DNA of 36,663 nt from Gemmatimonadota bacterium (GTDB lineage: Bacteria > Latescibacterota > UBA2968 > UBA8231), in NCBI GenBank assembly GCA_009840005.1, contig VXOR01000062.1:1-36663 (forward strand), written 5' to 3'. The notes under the pieces are model-generated. The model had not been told where the DNA came from, made no database searches, and saw nothing but the letters and a program-made list of their open reading frames with translations. Below, piece by piece: positions 1-7,809 of the stretch (positions are counted from its first letter, which is position 1; every line of letters starts with the position of its first letter). A program made the position numbers and the translations under genes.

Positions 1-50
1 AAGGGCGACGCTCGAACCGTTCAAGGAACCTCCCCGAAATCCATATAGAG

Positions 51-94
51 CCAAAATAAAAACAAGGATGCCGCCGGTTTCCCGACGACATCCT
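51..94 (-). terminator. Rho-independent terminator of nrdJ
   Basis: Read on the minus strand, positions 94 to 65 form a 13-bp stem (AGGATG...CATCCT ends, two G-T wobbles) closed by a GAAA tetraloop. A T-rich run, TTGTTTTTATTTT, follows at 63-51. It lies about 35 bases beyond the nrdJ stop, so it is very likely the intrinsic terminator of that transcript. Confidence 0.88.
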
Positions 95-128
95 CGCCTC
101 AATCAAAAAGCACTGTCTGGCTTTAGTT

Positions 129-2477
129 TCAACACTTGGACCACCCGCAGTGCTTGCACATCAGACAGCTACTCTCATACGATACCGTCGACCCGCATTC
201 TGGACAGGTCGTCAGCGTCTTCGGCTCGCTGCTTTCAATAGAATTGGGCGGTACGCCCTCGGGAGCAATGGCATCGGGCTGTTTGCCTGCCTTCCGCTGC
301 AAATAGCGCTCCATCGCCTTGCCAATGGCATCCGGCGTGGACAGGATCAACTCGCCGTCTTCCCACACCGGACTCGGCCCCGAAATGCCCTTTAACTCGC
401 TGATGACTTCCTGTGGGTCAACCCCTGAGCGCAACGCGAGCGAAATGAGCCGACTGATGGCCTCGGACTGGGCGGCCGCATTGCCACCTGCCTTGCCGAT
501 GGTGCTAAAGATTTCGCAGATCCCGTATTCGTCTTCGTTGATCGTCACGTAGATCTTGCCTTCGCCGGTGTTGATCCGCTCGGTAATGCCTGCGGTGACG
601 GCCGGGCGGCGACGGCGATGCCGAAAGCCATCCGGCCCCAAGGAGTCGGGGATCTCCACAGCCGGAGCTTCCTGCTTGTCGGCTTGCCCCTCGGTCTGCA
701 AAATGCCCTCGCGGCTGCCCTCGCGGTACACCGTCACGCCCTTGAGGCCCTCCTTGTACGCGGTGATGTAAATGTCGGCGACCGTCTCTAGCGCGATGGC
801 TTCGGGCAGGTTGATCGTCGAGGAAATGCTGCTATCGGTGTACTTCTGGATCACGCCCTGCATCTTGACGCGGAAGTAGGGGTCGATTTCGTGAGCCGTC
901 ACGACGTAGTCGGGCAGGTCCTCGTCATCGCCGAAGACGCGCTGGATGAGCGGGTGATAGACCTTGTATTCGCGGAAACTCTCGCCGTCGTCCTGCTTTA
1001 CCCGGCGGGTGTAGCTAGTGCAGAAGATCGGCTCAATCCCCGAACTAGTCTGCGCCACAATCGAACCCGTGCCCACCGGCGGCATGGTAATCAAGGTGCA
1101 ATTGCGCAGACCGTGCTCGGCAATTTTCTCCTGCAGCGCTTGGGGTAGGCTCTGGATGAACTTGCTCTGCTTGACGCCCTCCCAATCGAAAAGCGGAAAG
1201 GCCCCCTTCTCTTGGGCCAATTCGACGGACATTTCATAGGCGTTGTGGCAGATGGTGGACATAATGCGATCAATGATCGTCAGGGCCTCGTCCGAATCGT
1301 ACTTGCTCCGCATCAAGACCAGCGCGTCGGCCATGCCGGTGATGCCCAAACCCACTCGGCGGTCAGAGGCTACGGCTTCGCGAATTTTAGGCAAGGCATG
1401 GTTGTCCACGTTGTAGTCAATGACATTATCTAAAAAGCGGGTCGCCACGCGGGTGGCCTGCCCCAACTCCTCGTAGTCGAGTTCGCCATCGGCCCGGACG
1501 AAGTTCACCAAATTGAGATTGCCTAAGTTGCAGGCTGTGTATGAGGCCAGTGGCTGTTCGCCGCAGGGATTGGTGCTAGTGAGTGGGTTGGCGTATTCGA
1601 CATTGTGATGCTCGCGCATCGTGTCCCAAAAAATAATCCCCGGCTCGGCGCTGGCGTGGGCATTGGCAATGATCTTATCCCACAATTGGCGCGCCTTGAC
1701 CGTGCGGAACACCTTGCCACTCCAGCGCAAGTCAAAGTCCGAGTCGGCCAACACAGCCTGCATGAACTCGTGGGTAATCAGCACGCTGATATTGGCGTAC
1801 TGCACTTTGGTGCGATTGGCGTCGTTTTTGATGGTGATGAAGTCTTCGATATCGGGATGATCGACCCGCAATGTCAGCATCAGAGCACCGCGGCGGCCGG
1901 CTTGGGAGACGGCATTAGTGCTCTCGGAGAGCAGGTTCATAAAGGCGGTGCAACCCGGCGAGGCATCCACCGTAGCGTTGACCGGAGCCCCTTGTGGCCT
2001 GAGGATCGACAAATCCGTGCCAACGCCACCGCCCGTGCGGTACACCATCGCCGACTCGCTCAGACAGCGATAGATACCTTCTAAGCTATCTTCTTCAATG
2101 GGGATGACATAGCAGTTGGACAGCGTCGGCTTGCGCCTAGCCTCGTCCCGGCCGGCGCCGTGCATGACGCGCCCGCCGGGGATGAACTTGAAGTCCATCA
2201 ATAGCGAGAAGAAGCGGTCGTACCAGAGTTGGGGATCCTCCTCCACCGAGGCCATGGCCCGGGCGATGCGATCCCAGATGTGCAGCGGGCCGGTTTCGCC
2301 GGGTGCCAAGTACTTGTTGTGCAAAACATCGATGGCTAGGTCGTTTTCCCCGTAATAGGTTTCGGCATCAGCGGCGCGGGCCAAAAGGGCATCGTGGCCG
2401 TTGCGCTTGAGCCCGTGGCCTTCGAGTTGCGCTAGCATGTCTTCAAATCGGTGTGCAACTACGCGTCCAGATTCCAT
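129..2477 (-). CDS. nrdJ: Adenosylcobalamin-dependent (class II) ribonucleotide reductase
   Basis: This enzyme reduces ribonucleotides to deoxyribonucleotides in the cytoplasm, using coenzyme B12 to make the active-site thiyl radical; class II enzymes work with or without oxygen. The 782-residue protein shows the RNR barrel signatures: SNCYVIP with Cys122, the NPCGE motif at 303-307 with the radical cysteine Cys305, and a PPVGTGS loop. The C-terminal tail is Cys-rich (C758, C761, C771, C774, C777, C782), as in NrdJ proteins where it re-reduces the active site and may bind zinc. No intein interrupts the motifs and I see no N-terminal ATP-cone. The ATG is preceded by GGGAGGG at five bases. nrdR lies just upstream in the same orientation, and a NrdR box lies in the leader. 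Confidence in function is high. Confidence 0.96.
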   Translation of the reverse strand: MESGRVVAHRFEDMLAQLEGHGLKRNGHDALLARAADAETYYGENDLAIDVLHNKYLAPGETGPLHIWDRIARAMASVEEDPQLWYDRFFSLLMDFKFIPGGRVMHGAGRDEARRKPTLSNCYVIPIEEDSLEGIYRCLSESAMVYRTGGGVGTDLSILRPQGAPVNATVDASPGCTAFMNLLSESTNAVSQAGRRGALMLTLRVDHPDIEDFITIKNDANRTKVQYANISVLITHEFMQAVLADSDFDLRWSGKVFRTVKARQLWDKIIANAHASAEPGIIFWDTMREHHNVEYANPLTSTNPCGEQPLASYTACNLGNLNLVNFVRADGELDYEELGQATRVATRFLDNVIDYNVDNHALPKIREAVASDRRVGLGITGMADALVLMRSKYDSDEALTIIDRIMSTICHNAYEMSVELAQEKGAFPLFDWEGVKQSKFIQSLPQALQEKIAEHGLRNCTLITMPPVGTGSIVAQTSSGIEPIFCTSYTRRVKQDDGESFREYKVYHPLIQRVFGDDEDLPDYVVTAHEIDPYFRVKMQGVIQKYTDSSISSTINLPEAIALETVADIYITAYKEGLKGVTVYREGSREGILQTEGQADKQEAPAVEIPDSLGPDGFRHRRRRPAVTAGITERINTGEGKIYVTINEDEYGICEIFSTIGKAGGNAAAQSEAISRLISLALRSGVDPQEVISELKGISGPSPVWEDGELILSTPDAIGKAMERYLQRKAGKQPDAIAPEGVPPNSIESSEPKTLTTCPECGSTVSYESSCLMCKHCGWSKC

Positions 2478-2588
2478 TCATGCCCTCCCATTGAAGCAAA
2501 AAAGATCCATGGGCGAAGTAAAGAACATCGCCAAAAATAAGGACTTAGGTTAACTGCTGTTAGAATTAGGGGAGAGAGCAAAAGCGTA

Positions 2589-2613
2589 GCCCCGAGACAC
2601 ATTATCTCAGGGC
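2589..2613 (-). other. Hairpin in nrdJ leader
   Basis: GCCCTGAGA and TCTCGGGGC (minus-strand reading) form a 9-bp stem with one G-T wobble around a 7-base loop. It lies between the nrdJ promoter and start codon and covers the place where a second NrdR box would be expected. No T-run follows, so it is not a simple terminator. Its role is unknown. Confidence 0.4.
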
Positions 2614-2627
2614 ATTACACTCATTTG

Positions 2628-2643
2628 ACACTATATGTAGTGT
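2628..2643. promoter_or_regulatory. NrdR box (operator) upstream of nrdJ
   Basis: The 16-mer ACACTATATGTAGTGT is nearly identical to the known palindromic NrdR box (acaCwAtATaTwGtgt). It sits immediately downstream of the candidate nrdJ promoter, about 150 bases before the start codon, where a bound repressor would block transcription. NrdR boxes usually occur in pairs about three helical turns apart. A weak ACACATTAT half-match begins at 2597, exactly 31 bases away, but its right half is not conserved and it falls in a hairpin. Confidence 0.85.
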
Positions 2644-2653
2644 GTTGAGGCCT

Positions 2654-2682
2654 AAAGTAGAAACGGCGTGCGTATTTGTCAA
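2654..2682 (-). promoter_or_regulatory. Promoter of nrdJ
   Basis: On the minus strand a perfect -35 hexamer TTGACA (2682-2677) is followed after 17 bases by TACTTT (2659-2654). Transcription would start near 2647, at the edge of the NrdR box. nrdJ can therefore be transcribed separately from the upstream nrdR gene. Confidence 0.65.
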
Positions 2683-2753
2683 GTCAAAAACAAAGGTCCA
2701 GAGCAATTTCTTTTCAATCCGGTTACGATGCGCTAAAAAAACAGTTCGGGCCT

Positions 2754-3206
2754 TTAATTATTGGCCAATTGCTCCAATTCGCGCATGAAATCGCTCTTGT
2801 CTTTGAACTGGCGATAGACCGAGGCAAAGCGCACGTACGCCACGTCGTTGAGCTGGCGCAAATGCTCTATGACGCGCTCGCCGAGCTGTTTGGAGGGAAT
2901 TTCCTTCACGTTGAGATTGCCCACTTCGGCTTCGACCTGATCAACGAGTTGCTCGATCTCCTCGGCCGAAACGGTCGTCTTGTAACAGGCTACCTGTATC
3001 TTGTCGAGCAGCTTGCTGCGATCAAAAGGCTCGCGCCGACCATCGGCCTTAATGACGGATAGGGGCACGTTTTCGATGTATTCATAGGTTGTGAAACGCT
3101 TGGTACAGCTTGTGCACTCGCGGCGACGGCGAATCGCCACGCCTTCGCGGCACGACCGCGAATCCACCACCCGATCTTCTTCACAATTGCAATAGGGACA
3201 CCGCAT
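2754..3206 (-). CDS. nrdR: Transcriptional repressor NrdR
   Basis: NrdR is a zinc- and ATP/dATP-binding repressor of ribonucleotide reductase genes. The 150-residue product has the usual family length. The N-terminal zinc ribbon uses C3, C6, C31 and C34, followed by a basic RRRR segment that contacts DNA. Residues ~49-139 form the ATP-cone (VIKADGRREPFDRSKL opening), which senses dATP. The ATG is preceded by AGGAGGA at seven bases. The gene sits directly upstream of nrdJ, and a near-consensus NrdR box lies between them, so nrdJ is the obvious target. It follows tonB after ~100 AT-rich bases in which I found no convincing terminator, so read-through from the tonB operon is possible. Confidence 0.97.
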   Translation of the reverse strand: MRCPYCNCEEDRVVDSRSCREGVAIRRRRECTSCTKRFTTYEYIENVPLSVIKADGRREPFDRSKLLDKIQVACYKTTVSAEEIEQLVDQVEAEVGNLNVKEIPSKQLGERVIEHLRQLNDVAYVRFASVYRQFKDKSDFMRELEQLANN

Positions 3207-3307
3207 AGACTAATCCTCCTAGCGTACGGTGGACGGCGTTTGGGTGGGGAAGAAAGGGAAGGAGAGTAATACTAAATATAATAAAAATAGGAAGATATTA
3301 GCAACCG

Positions 3308-3964
3308 TCAGTTAAGCCTGAAGGTGAAGGGCAGGCTAATCCAGACCTTGACGGGCCTGTCGTTTTGCATCGCCGGCGTAAACTCCGACTGGAGAGCGGC
3401 GGCTTTGGCGACCTCGTGGAAAATCTTGGGACCCGTGACATTGCGGATTAGCTCGACCTTGCCGTCTTTCCCGACGAGCGCCTCGACAAACACCTTACCA
3501 GTGATGTTGGCCTTCTGGGCAGTAGGCGGATACTCCGGCTCTACTCTCTTGGTAAACTTAGGCTTCTTCTCGACCCGCCACAACTCGACGATTTCTTCTT
3601 CCTCCTCCAACTCGACTTCCTCAACCACCTCCTCCTCTAATGGCGGCGGCGGTGCTAGGTCGTCGAGATCGAGGTCGAGGTCGGTGTCCTCAATGGTCAC
3701 GTCATCCGGGACATCCGGGTTGTCGGTAGGCACGGGCACGACCGGTCGGGCCGGTGGGGGGGGCCGGCGTTCCTGTTTAGTCTCCGGGATTTCTTCGAGT
3801 TGAATGATAATCGGCTGTTCGGGTTTGGCATAGGCTTCGGGCTCGAAGTTGGGGAAGAGGACAAAGAGGGCCACGTGCAAGAGGGTAGAAAGACTCGTAC
3901 AGGCCCATAACGTCTTCCGGTACGTCAATCGCAGGTTGGCTTCAGGCTGTTTGCCGCGAATCAT
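3308..3964 (-). CDS. tonB: TonB family energy transducer
   Basis: TonB carries proton-motive energy from ExbB/ExbD across the periplasm to outer-membrane receptors. The 218-residue protein has a short cytoplasmic N-terminus and one membrane segment near residues 26-45. A Pro- and Glu/Asp-rich spacer follows (~65-130, with long acidic runs such as EEEVVEEVELEEEEE). The C-terminal TonB domain (~135-218) shows the EPEYP opening, GKVFVEALVGKDGKV and a FTPA motif. Its start overlaps the upstream exbD stop as ATGA, indicating translational coupling. The spacer is unusually acidic rather than Pro-Lys rich. Which receptor it serves is unknown, because no TonB-dependent receptor is recognised in the window. 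Confidence 0.92.
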   Translation of the reverse strand: MIRGKQPEANLRLTYRKTLWACTSLSTLLHVALFVLFPNFEPEAYAKPEQPIIIQLEEIPETKQERRPPPPARPVVPVPTDNPDVPDDVTIEDTDLDLDLDDLAPPPPLEEEVVEEVELEEEEEIVELWRVEKKPKFTKRVEPEYPPTAQKANITGKVFVEALVGKDGKVELIRNVTGPKIFHEVAKAAALQSEFTPAMQNDRPVKVWISLPFTFRLN

Positions 3965-4374
3965 TCGTCCAACTCCCGTTTGGTGGAGAAGTTAACCCGC
4001 AGAGCCTCGACCTTGCGCAACTCTTCCATGACATCGGAAATCACCCCAAACTCGGAGTCCTTATCGCCCCGCAATGAGATGATCAGCCGAGGATTGGCCG
4101 TCAGGTACTTATGTACCAGCTTGCCCACTTCGGAAAGCGGTATGTTCCGATCCTCAATATTGACGACTCCCTCGCTACTGACCCAAACCTGCAATACGTT
4201 GCGGCGGCTTTCGAGCTTCTCAATTTTTTCGGCCTGTGGCAACTCCACCGGCACACCCCTATAGCGCACGAAAACCGTCGAGACCATAAAAAATACAAGG
4301 AGCAAGAAGGATATATCGGCCATAGAGGCCGTGGGAATAACGCTAACTACTTTGGCTTTGCGTGCGAATTTCAT
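3961..4374 (-). CDS. exbD: ExbD/TolR biopolymer transport protein (second copy)
   Basis: This is a proton-channel partner in an ExbB-ExbD-TonB motor of the inner membrane. The 137-residue product has a short N-terminus with IPTASMADISFLL, a single membrane helix (~19-37) carrying the Asp of the MADI motif that takes part in proton conduction, and a periplasmic domain. Its stop overlaps the tonB start. The preceding ExbD paralogue ends only three bases before this ATG, so the two are read in tandem. It shares IPTASMADI with the neighbour but diverges in the periplasmic part, which suggests a heteromeric pair. TolR is an alternative name, but the TonB neighbour favours ExbD. Confidence 0.93.
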   Translation of the reverse strand: MKFARKAKVVSVIPTASMADISFLLLVFFMVSTVFVRYRGVPVELPQAEKIEKLESRRNVLQVWVSSEGVVNIEDRNIPLSEVGKLVHKYLTANPRLIISLRGDKDSEFGVISDVMEELRKVEALRVNFSTKRELDE

Positions 4375-4377
4375 CGG

Positions 4378-4791
4378 TTATTCTTCCGGGTTGGCAATCG
4401 AGATTTTGGTGGCCCCGGCCAGTTTGAGCTCGTCTAGTACATCGACGAAGGTCCGATAGGTAGCCCCGCGCTCGGTCTTGAGCGAAACGATCAGATTCTC
4501 GTTTTCCTGCAGTCGCCCTTCAATGCGTCCCTTGAGTTCAGCAAACGGCACTGGTGTTAGCTGGTCATTCTCAAAAAAGGCGACTTGATCGCGGGCATTG
4601 ATCCACACATTGAGAATATTCTTTTCTCGTACTTCCTTGGTCTCTCCCACCGGCGGCAAGTGCAACGAGAGGCCCTTGTCTTGGTTCATGGTGGTCGTGA
4701 CGAGGAAGAACACGATCAGCAAAAAGGCGATATCCGCCATCGAAGCCGTAGGAATCTCCGGAGAAACCCGGCTCTGGCGCCTCCCAATCAC
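4378..4791 (-). CDS. exbD: ExbD/TolR biopolymer transport protein (first copy)
   Basis: This is the paralogue of the following ExbD. I place the start at the GTG at 4791, preceded by AGGAG at the end of exbB. It gives 137 residues beginning VIGRRQSRVSPEIPTASMADI, which aligns directly with the neighbour. The longer open frame reaching 4902 would overlap exbB by about 100 bases and adds a non-homologous N-terminus, so I reject it. One membrane helix with the MADIAFLL motif is followed by a periplasmic domain. It lies two bases after the exbB stop codon. Two tandem ExbD genes with one ExbB and one TonB is an arrangement known from FCB-group bacteria. Confidence 0.92.
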   Translation of the reverse strand: MIGRRQSRVSPEIPTASMADIAFLLIVFFLVTTTMNQDKGLSLHLPPVGETKEVREKNILNVWINARDQVAFFENDQLTPVPFAELKGRIEGRLQENENLIVSLKTERGATYRTFVDVLDELKLAGATKISIANPEE

Positions 4792-4793
4792 AC

Positions 4794-5411
4794 CTAGGCT
4801 CCTTGGTGCTCGCGCGCGGCCAACAGGTCGATGAAGTTGGCTGTCTGCTCGGTCATATCGGCTATGATCTTGTCGATGCGACTGGCGCAGAAATTGTAGC
4901 AAAACTGGATCAGGATGCCCACGATCAAACCCGAGGCTGTGGTGATTAGAGCCTCGGAAATACCACCCGCGACCATGGAAGGCTCGACGTCGCCGGCTTC
5001 CTTAATCGCCTGAAAGGCATTGATCATACCGCTGACCGTGCCTAAAAAACCTATCATTGGTGCCAAGTTGGCCACCGTCGAGAGCCAGACCATGCCGCGC
5101 TCGAGAAAGGCCATCTCCACTGCACCGGAATTGTCAATGGCTTTCTCGACGTGGTCGATGCCGCGATCTAGGCGCAGGAGCCCTGCGTGGATGACCGAGG
5201 CAACCGGACCGCGCGTATTCGAGCAAAGCTCGGCCGCTGCGTCGGGTCCTCCGCTTTCGAGTGCCTCTTCAAGGTTTGTGAAGAAACCCGCCGCATCGAT
5301 CGACGACCGCAACAGATTGTAAAAGCGCTCAATCGCCACTCCAATGCCGACGATGAGCAGAATGAGCAGGGGATACATGGCCCACCCGCCGTTGTGAAAA
5401 AGCTCTACCAT
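4794..5411 (-). CDS. exbB: ExbB/MotA/TolQ family proton channel protein
   Basis: ExbB forms the pentameric inner-membrane proton channel that powers TonB. The 205-residue protein shows the three-helix plan: TM1 near 12-30 (MYPLLILLIVGIGVAIERF), a cytoplasmic loop, TM2 near 106-130 (LAPMIGFLGTVSGMI, the family signature) and TM3 near 150-172. The ATG has GAGGAAAAA just upstream. The gene heads the exbB-exbD-exbD-tonB set and follows the TPR gene after 46 bases, so all five probably form one operon. TolQ is possible by sequence alone, but no tolA, tolB or pal lies nearby. Confidence 0.93.
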   Translation of the reverse strand: MVELFHNGGWAMYPLLILLIVGIGVAIERFYNLLRSSIDAAGFFTNLEEALESGGPDAAAELCSNTRGPVASVIHAGLLRLDRGIDHVEKAIDNSGAVEMAFLERGMVWLSTVANLAPMIGFLGTVSGMINAFQAIKEAGDVEPSMVAGGISEALITTASGLIVGILIQFCYNFCASRIDKIIADMTEQTANFIDLLAAREHQGA

Positions 5412-5457
5412 TTTTTCCTCGCGATGTTAGCCCCAGTCCAACAGACCGAAGCGGTGT

Positions 5458-6603
5458 TTAGTTCTGCTCCTCTTTTACCTCTTCGCCACCGAAGAACTGT
5501 CGCTTGAGCTTTTCTTCCTCGGTCTCAGGTGGCCGGAGCTGCCAGATGCGCTGCTGGGCCACCTTTTCCCAAGCCGGATCGGCCTTAGCTTTCTCAAAGG
5601 CGGCGATGGCTCCTTCCTCGTCGCCTTCCCTCACCAGATTGTCGCCTTTGAGTAATAGCAGGTGTGCATCCTTGGGATTTACCTTCAGCCCCAGCCCCAG
5701 CCACGCTTTTGCCTCGGCGAACTCGCCGCGGCCTTGGTCCCACTCCACTAGCTCCGCTATGCTCTTCACATCCTTAGGATCAGCCTCAACCATGCCCTTG
5801 AGGCCCTCGATGTGCATGGAGTCGTTGCCCGCTTCAGAGGCGATTAATGCGATTCGGTTGTAGTAGGAATAGGCGTTCTGCGAATCCAACTGTGCTAATT
5901 GCACTAGTCTCTCGTAAGCCTCTCCGACATCGCCAATCTCTAGCTCCAGCTCGACGATGCTCTCTAGTTGGTCAACACCACCTGTCCCACCCTCGACTTG
6001 GCGTTTACGCAACTGAAGAGCCTGAACCCCCTGCCCTAGCTCTTGGTGTAACACTGCAAGTATTTCAATGAGTTCGTCGTCTTTGACTCCAGTCGTGTCT
6101 TCACGCTCAGCCTCAACTAACTGCTCGTAGTGTACGACAGCCCTCTCGTTGTGGCCCCCGCGACGATAGAGGTCGGCCAACTCGCGGCGGTACTTAGCTG
6201 CATCCGGTTTTTTGAGCAATACGCGCTCCAAACTCTGAGCAGCCGAATCGGGAAAGTCAGCTTGATAAACCGAATAGAGAAGCAGGTTGGAATTCAGATG
6301 CAGCGAGTCGATACTGATTGCCTGACGCAATGCAGTGCGCACGCCGACAAAATCCTTTTTTTCGTAATACACCTTCCCCAAGAAGTAGGCGGCCTGCAGG
6401 TCTTGAGGACTATATTGCAGAAGAGTCGTGTAATAGCCTATGGCCCTATCGTACTCTTTGTTTGTGCGAGCTGTCTTGGCATAGTATTTGTACTTGCGGA
6501 TTGAATCGGCTATTGCAACCTCATTCTCGTTGGCTCTGGCGTCGGCACCCAAAACTAAAGCGCAGATCACTAGTCCTAAGGTACGCATCGGATTATATTT
6601 CAC
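5458..6603 (-). CDS. Secreted tetratricopeptide (TPR) repeat protein
   Basis: This periplasm-directed TPR scaffold is of unknown partner. I choose the GTG at 6603, which has GAGGA nine bases upstream; a TTG at 6612 lacks spacing from that site. The 381-residue product begins with a signal peptide (MKYNPMRTLGLVICALVLGADARA). Helical TPR-like repeats follow throughout, for example AIGYYTTLLQYSPQDLQAAY and AIAAFEKAKADPAWEK, and the C-terminus is charged and Lys/Glu-rich. It is the first gene of the exbB-exbD-exbD-tonB operon, so a role in assembling or coupling that transport system is plausible. That is inference from position only, and no enzymatic motif is visible. Confidence 0.85.
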   Translation of the reverse strand: MKYNPMRTLGLVICALVLGADARANENEVAIADSIRKYKYYAKTARTNKEYDRAIGYYTTLLQYSPQDLQAAYFLGKVYYEKKDFVGVRTALRQAISIDSLHLNSNLLLYSVYQADFPDSAAQSLERVLLKKPDAAKYRRELADLYRRGGHNERAVVHYEQLVEAEREDTTGVKDDELIEILAVLHQELGQGVQALQLRKRQVEGGTGGVDQLESIVELELEIGDVGEAYERLVQLAQLDSQNAYSYYNRIALIASEAGNDSMHIEGLKGMVEADPKDVKSIAELVEWDQGRGEFAEAKAWLGLGLKVNPKDAHLLLLKGDNLVREGDEEGAIAAFEKAKADPAWEKVAQQRIWQLRPPETEEEKLKRQFFGGEEVKEEQN

Positions 6604-6662
6604 GGTGAACAATCCTCGATATAGCTACGGTCTCCACACCGCGACAATTCGCGGTTCATTGC

Positions 6663-6689
6663 TTAATACAACCTTCATAAAGTTGTCAA
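6663..6689 (-). promoter_or_regulatory. Candidate promoter of the TPR-exbB-exbD-exbD-tonB operon
   Basis: A perfect TTGACA (6689-6684, minus strand) is followed after 15 bases by TATTAA (6668-6663). The spacer is shorter than the usual 16-18, so the exact -10 is uncertain. It is the best match upstream of the operon. Confidence 0.4.
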
Positions 6690-6822
6690 GATATGAATTT
6701 ACCCTTTGAGATGCAACTTCAAAGACCGCATAAATATTGAGATATAGCGATTCCCGCGATTACATCTTTATGCAACTATAGCAACTGCGTTACATTTTCG
6801 CGGCTTGCATCGCATCTGCAGA

Positions 6823-6851
6823 TTGACAAGTATTTATTTTTAATGCACTTT
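6823..6851 (+). promoter_or_regulatory. Candidate promoter of accD
   Basis: TTGACA at 6823-6828 is followed after 17 bases by CACTTT at 6846-6851, within a T-rich spacer. The -10 is poor against TATAAT but resembles the TACTTT of the nrdJ promoter. The leader to the start codon would be about 95 bases. Confidence 0.4.
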
Positions 6852-6954
6852 ATTCACCGTTTATCAACATGACGAGTAGCGCGTTTATTCGCACTAGCAC
6901 CACGTTCACTTGTGCCAGACCCAAACGGCAGAGCGAATTCTGAGAGGAGCAGCC

Positions 6955-7809
6955 TTGAACTGGTTTGAAAAAATGAAAACCGGGATTAAGTCCCTAATAA
7001 AGCGCGAAATTCCCCAGGGCATCTGGATCAAGTGCAAAAAGTGTGGCCACTCCAACTACGAGATGGCCTTGCGACGCAGTCACTGGATTTGCCCAGAGTG
7101 CGCTTGCCACTATCCCATCGGCCATCAGCAGTACATCGACCTCCTCATCGACGACGGTACGTTCACCGAAATTAACGCCAACGTAGCACCTGTCGATCCG
7201 CTCAAGTTCAAAGGCTATCGAGACAAAATCAAGACCAGTCGCCGCCAGAGCGGCTTAAAAGAATCGGTGTACACCGGCATCGGCCAAATCGGCGGCCACC
7301 ACGTCGCCTTGGCGATCATGGATTCGCGTTATCTAACGGGCACGCTGGGCGGAGCGACCGGCGAGAAGCTCTGCCGCCTCATCGACCGCGCCATGGCCGA
7401 ACGATGCACGCTAGTCATCGTCTGCCAGTCGGGTGGTGCTAGGATGCAGGAAAGCGCCTATTCGCTGATGCAGATGGCGCGGATTAGCGCCAAGCTCAAT
7501 CAGCTCTCGCAAAACGGCTTACTCTACATCGCCATTATCACCGACCCGACTTACGGGGGAGTCACTGCCAGCTTCGCCATGCTCGGCGATATCGCCTTGG
7601 CCGAACCTGGGGCGCGCATCGGCTTTGCCGGCCAAACCGTCATCCAGCAGTTCCTCGGCACGGACGCTCCCCTGCCCGAAGGCTTCCAACTAGCCGAGAC
7701 AGTCCTTGAACACGGCTTTATCGACCGCATCGTCCCGCGTGACCGCATGGCGGCGGAACTGGCGCGCTTGATCGCACTTTTATCCCCGAAGGCTGCCAAC
7801 CACGCCTAG
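6955..7809 (+). CDS. accD: Acetyl-CoA carboxylase carboxyltransferase subunit beta
   Basis: AccD and AccA transfer the carboxyl group from biotin to acetyl-CoA, making malonyl-CoA for fatty acid synthesis in the cytoplasm. I choose the TTG at 6955. It has GAGAGGAG seven to eight bases upstream, and the resulting N-terminus (NWFEKMKTGI...PQGIWIKC) aligns with known AccD starts. The 284-residue product carries the four-cysteine zinc finger (C27, C30, C46, C49) and the crotonase-like core with GATGEKLCR, SGGARMQES and the DPTYGGVTASFAMLGD stretch that shapes the oxyanion and CoA site. accA is not in the window, as is common. Its stop codon shares the palindrome CTAG with the convergent barrel gene. 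Confidence 0.96.
   Translation: MNWFEKMKTGIKSLIKREIPQGIWIKCKKCGHSNYEMALRRSHWICPECACHYPIGHQQYIDLLIDDGTFTEINANVAPVDPLKFKGYRDKIKTSRRQSGLKESVYTGIGQIGGHHVALAIMDSRYLTGTLGGATGEKLCRLIDRAMAERCTLVIVCQSGGARMQESAYSLMQMARISAKLNQLSQNGLLYIAIITDPTYGGVTASFAMLGDIALAEPGARIGFAGQTVIQQFLGTDAPLPEGFQLAETVLEHGFIDRIVPRDRMAAELARLIALLSPKAANHA

Larger units (their letters stand above)
6604..6954. other. Divergent intergenic region between the TPR-exb-tonB operon and accD
   Basis: This 350-base AT-enriched stretch holds no convincing gene. It carries candidate promoters in both directions (listed separately) and a perfect inverted repeat, CCGCGA-CAAT-TCGCGG, at 6639-6654. The repeat would lie in the untranslated leader of the minus-strand operon and could be a hairpin or an operator. 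I see no tRNA and no recognised riboswitch. Confidence 0.6.

Noticed and set aside
1..50. tRNA fragment suggested by GCTCGAACCGTTC near the left edge
   Set aside because: It slightly resembles a T-arm, but no matching acceptor, D or anticodon stems are present.
1605..2084. 159-codon plus-strand frame inside nrdJ
   Set aside because: It is the antisense of conserved RNR core sequence, with no motif and no ribosome binding site.
2478..2753. Cobalamin riboswitch in the nrdJ leader
   Set aside because: A B12-dependent enzyme made this worth checking, but no B12-box-like GCCACTG or typical multi-stem layout is visible; only one short hairpin and the NrdR box are present.
3207..3307. Promoter for nrdR in the AT-rich gap after tonB
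   Set aside because: Several TA-rich hexamers exist, but none combines with an acceptable -35 at 16-18 bases, so I do not annotate one; read-through from tonB remains possible.
4792..4902. N-terminal extension of the first ExbD up to 4902
   Set aside because: It overlaps the conserved end of exbB by about 100 bases and has no similarity to ExbD; the GTG at 4791 has a good ribosome binding site and gives the family N-terminus.
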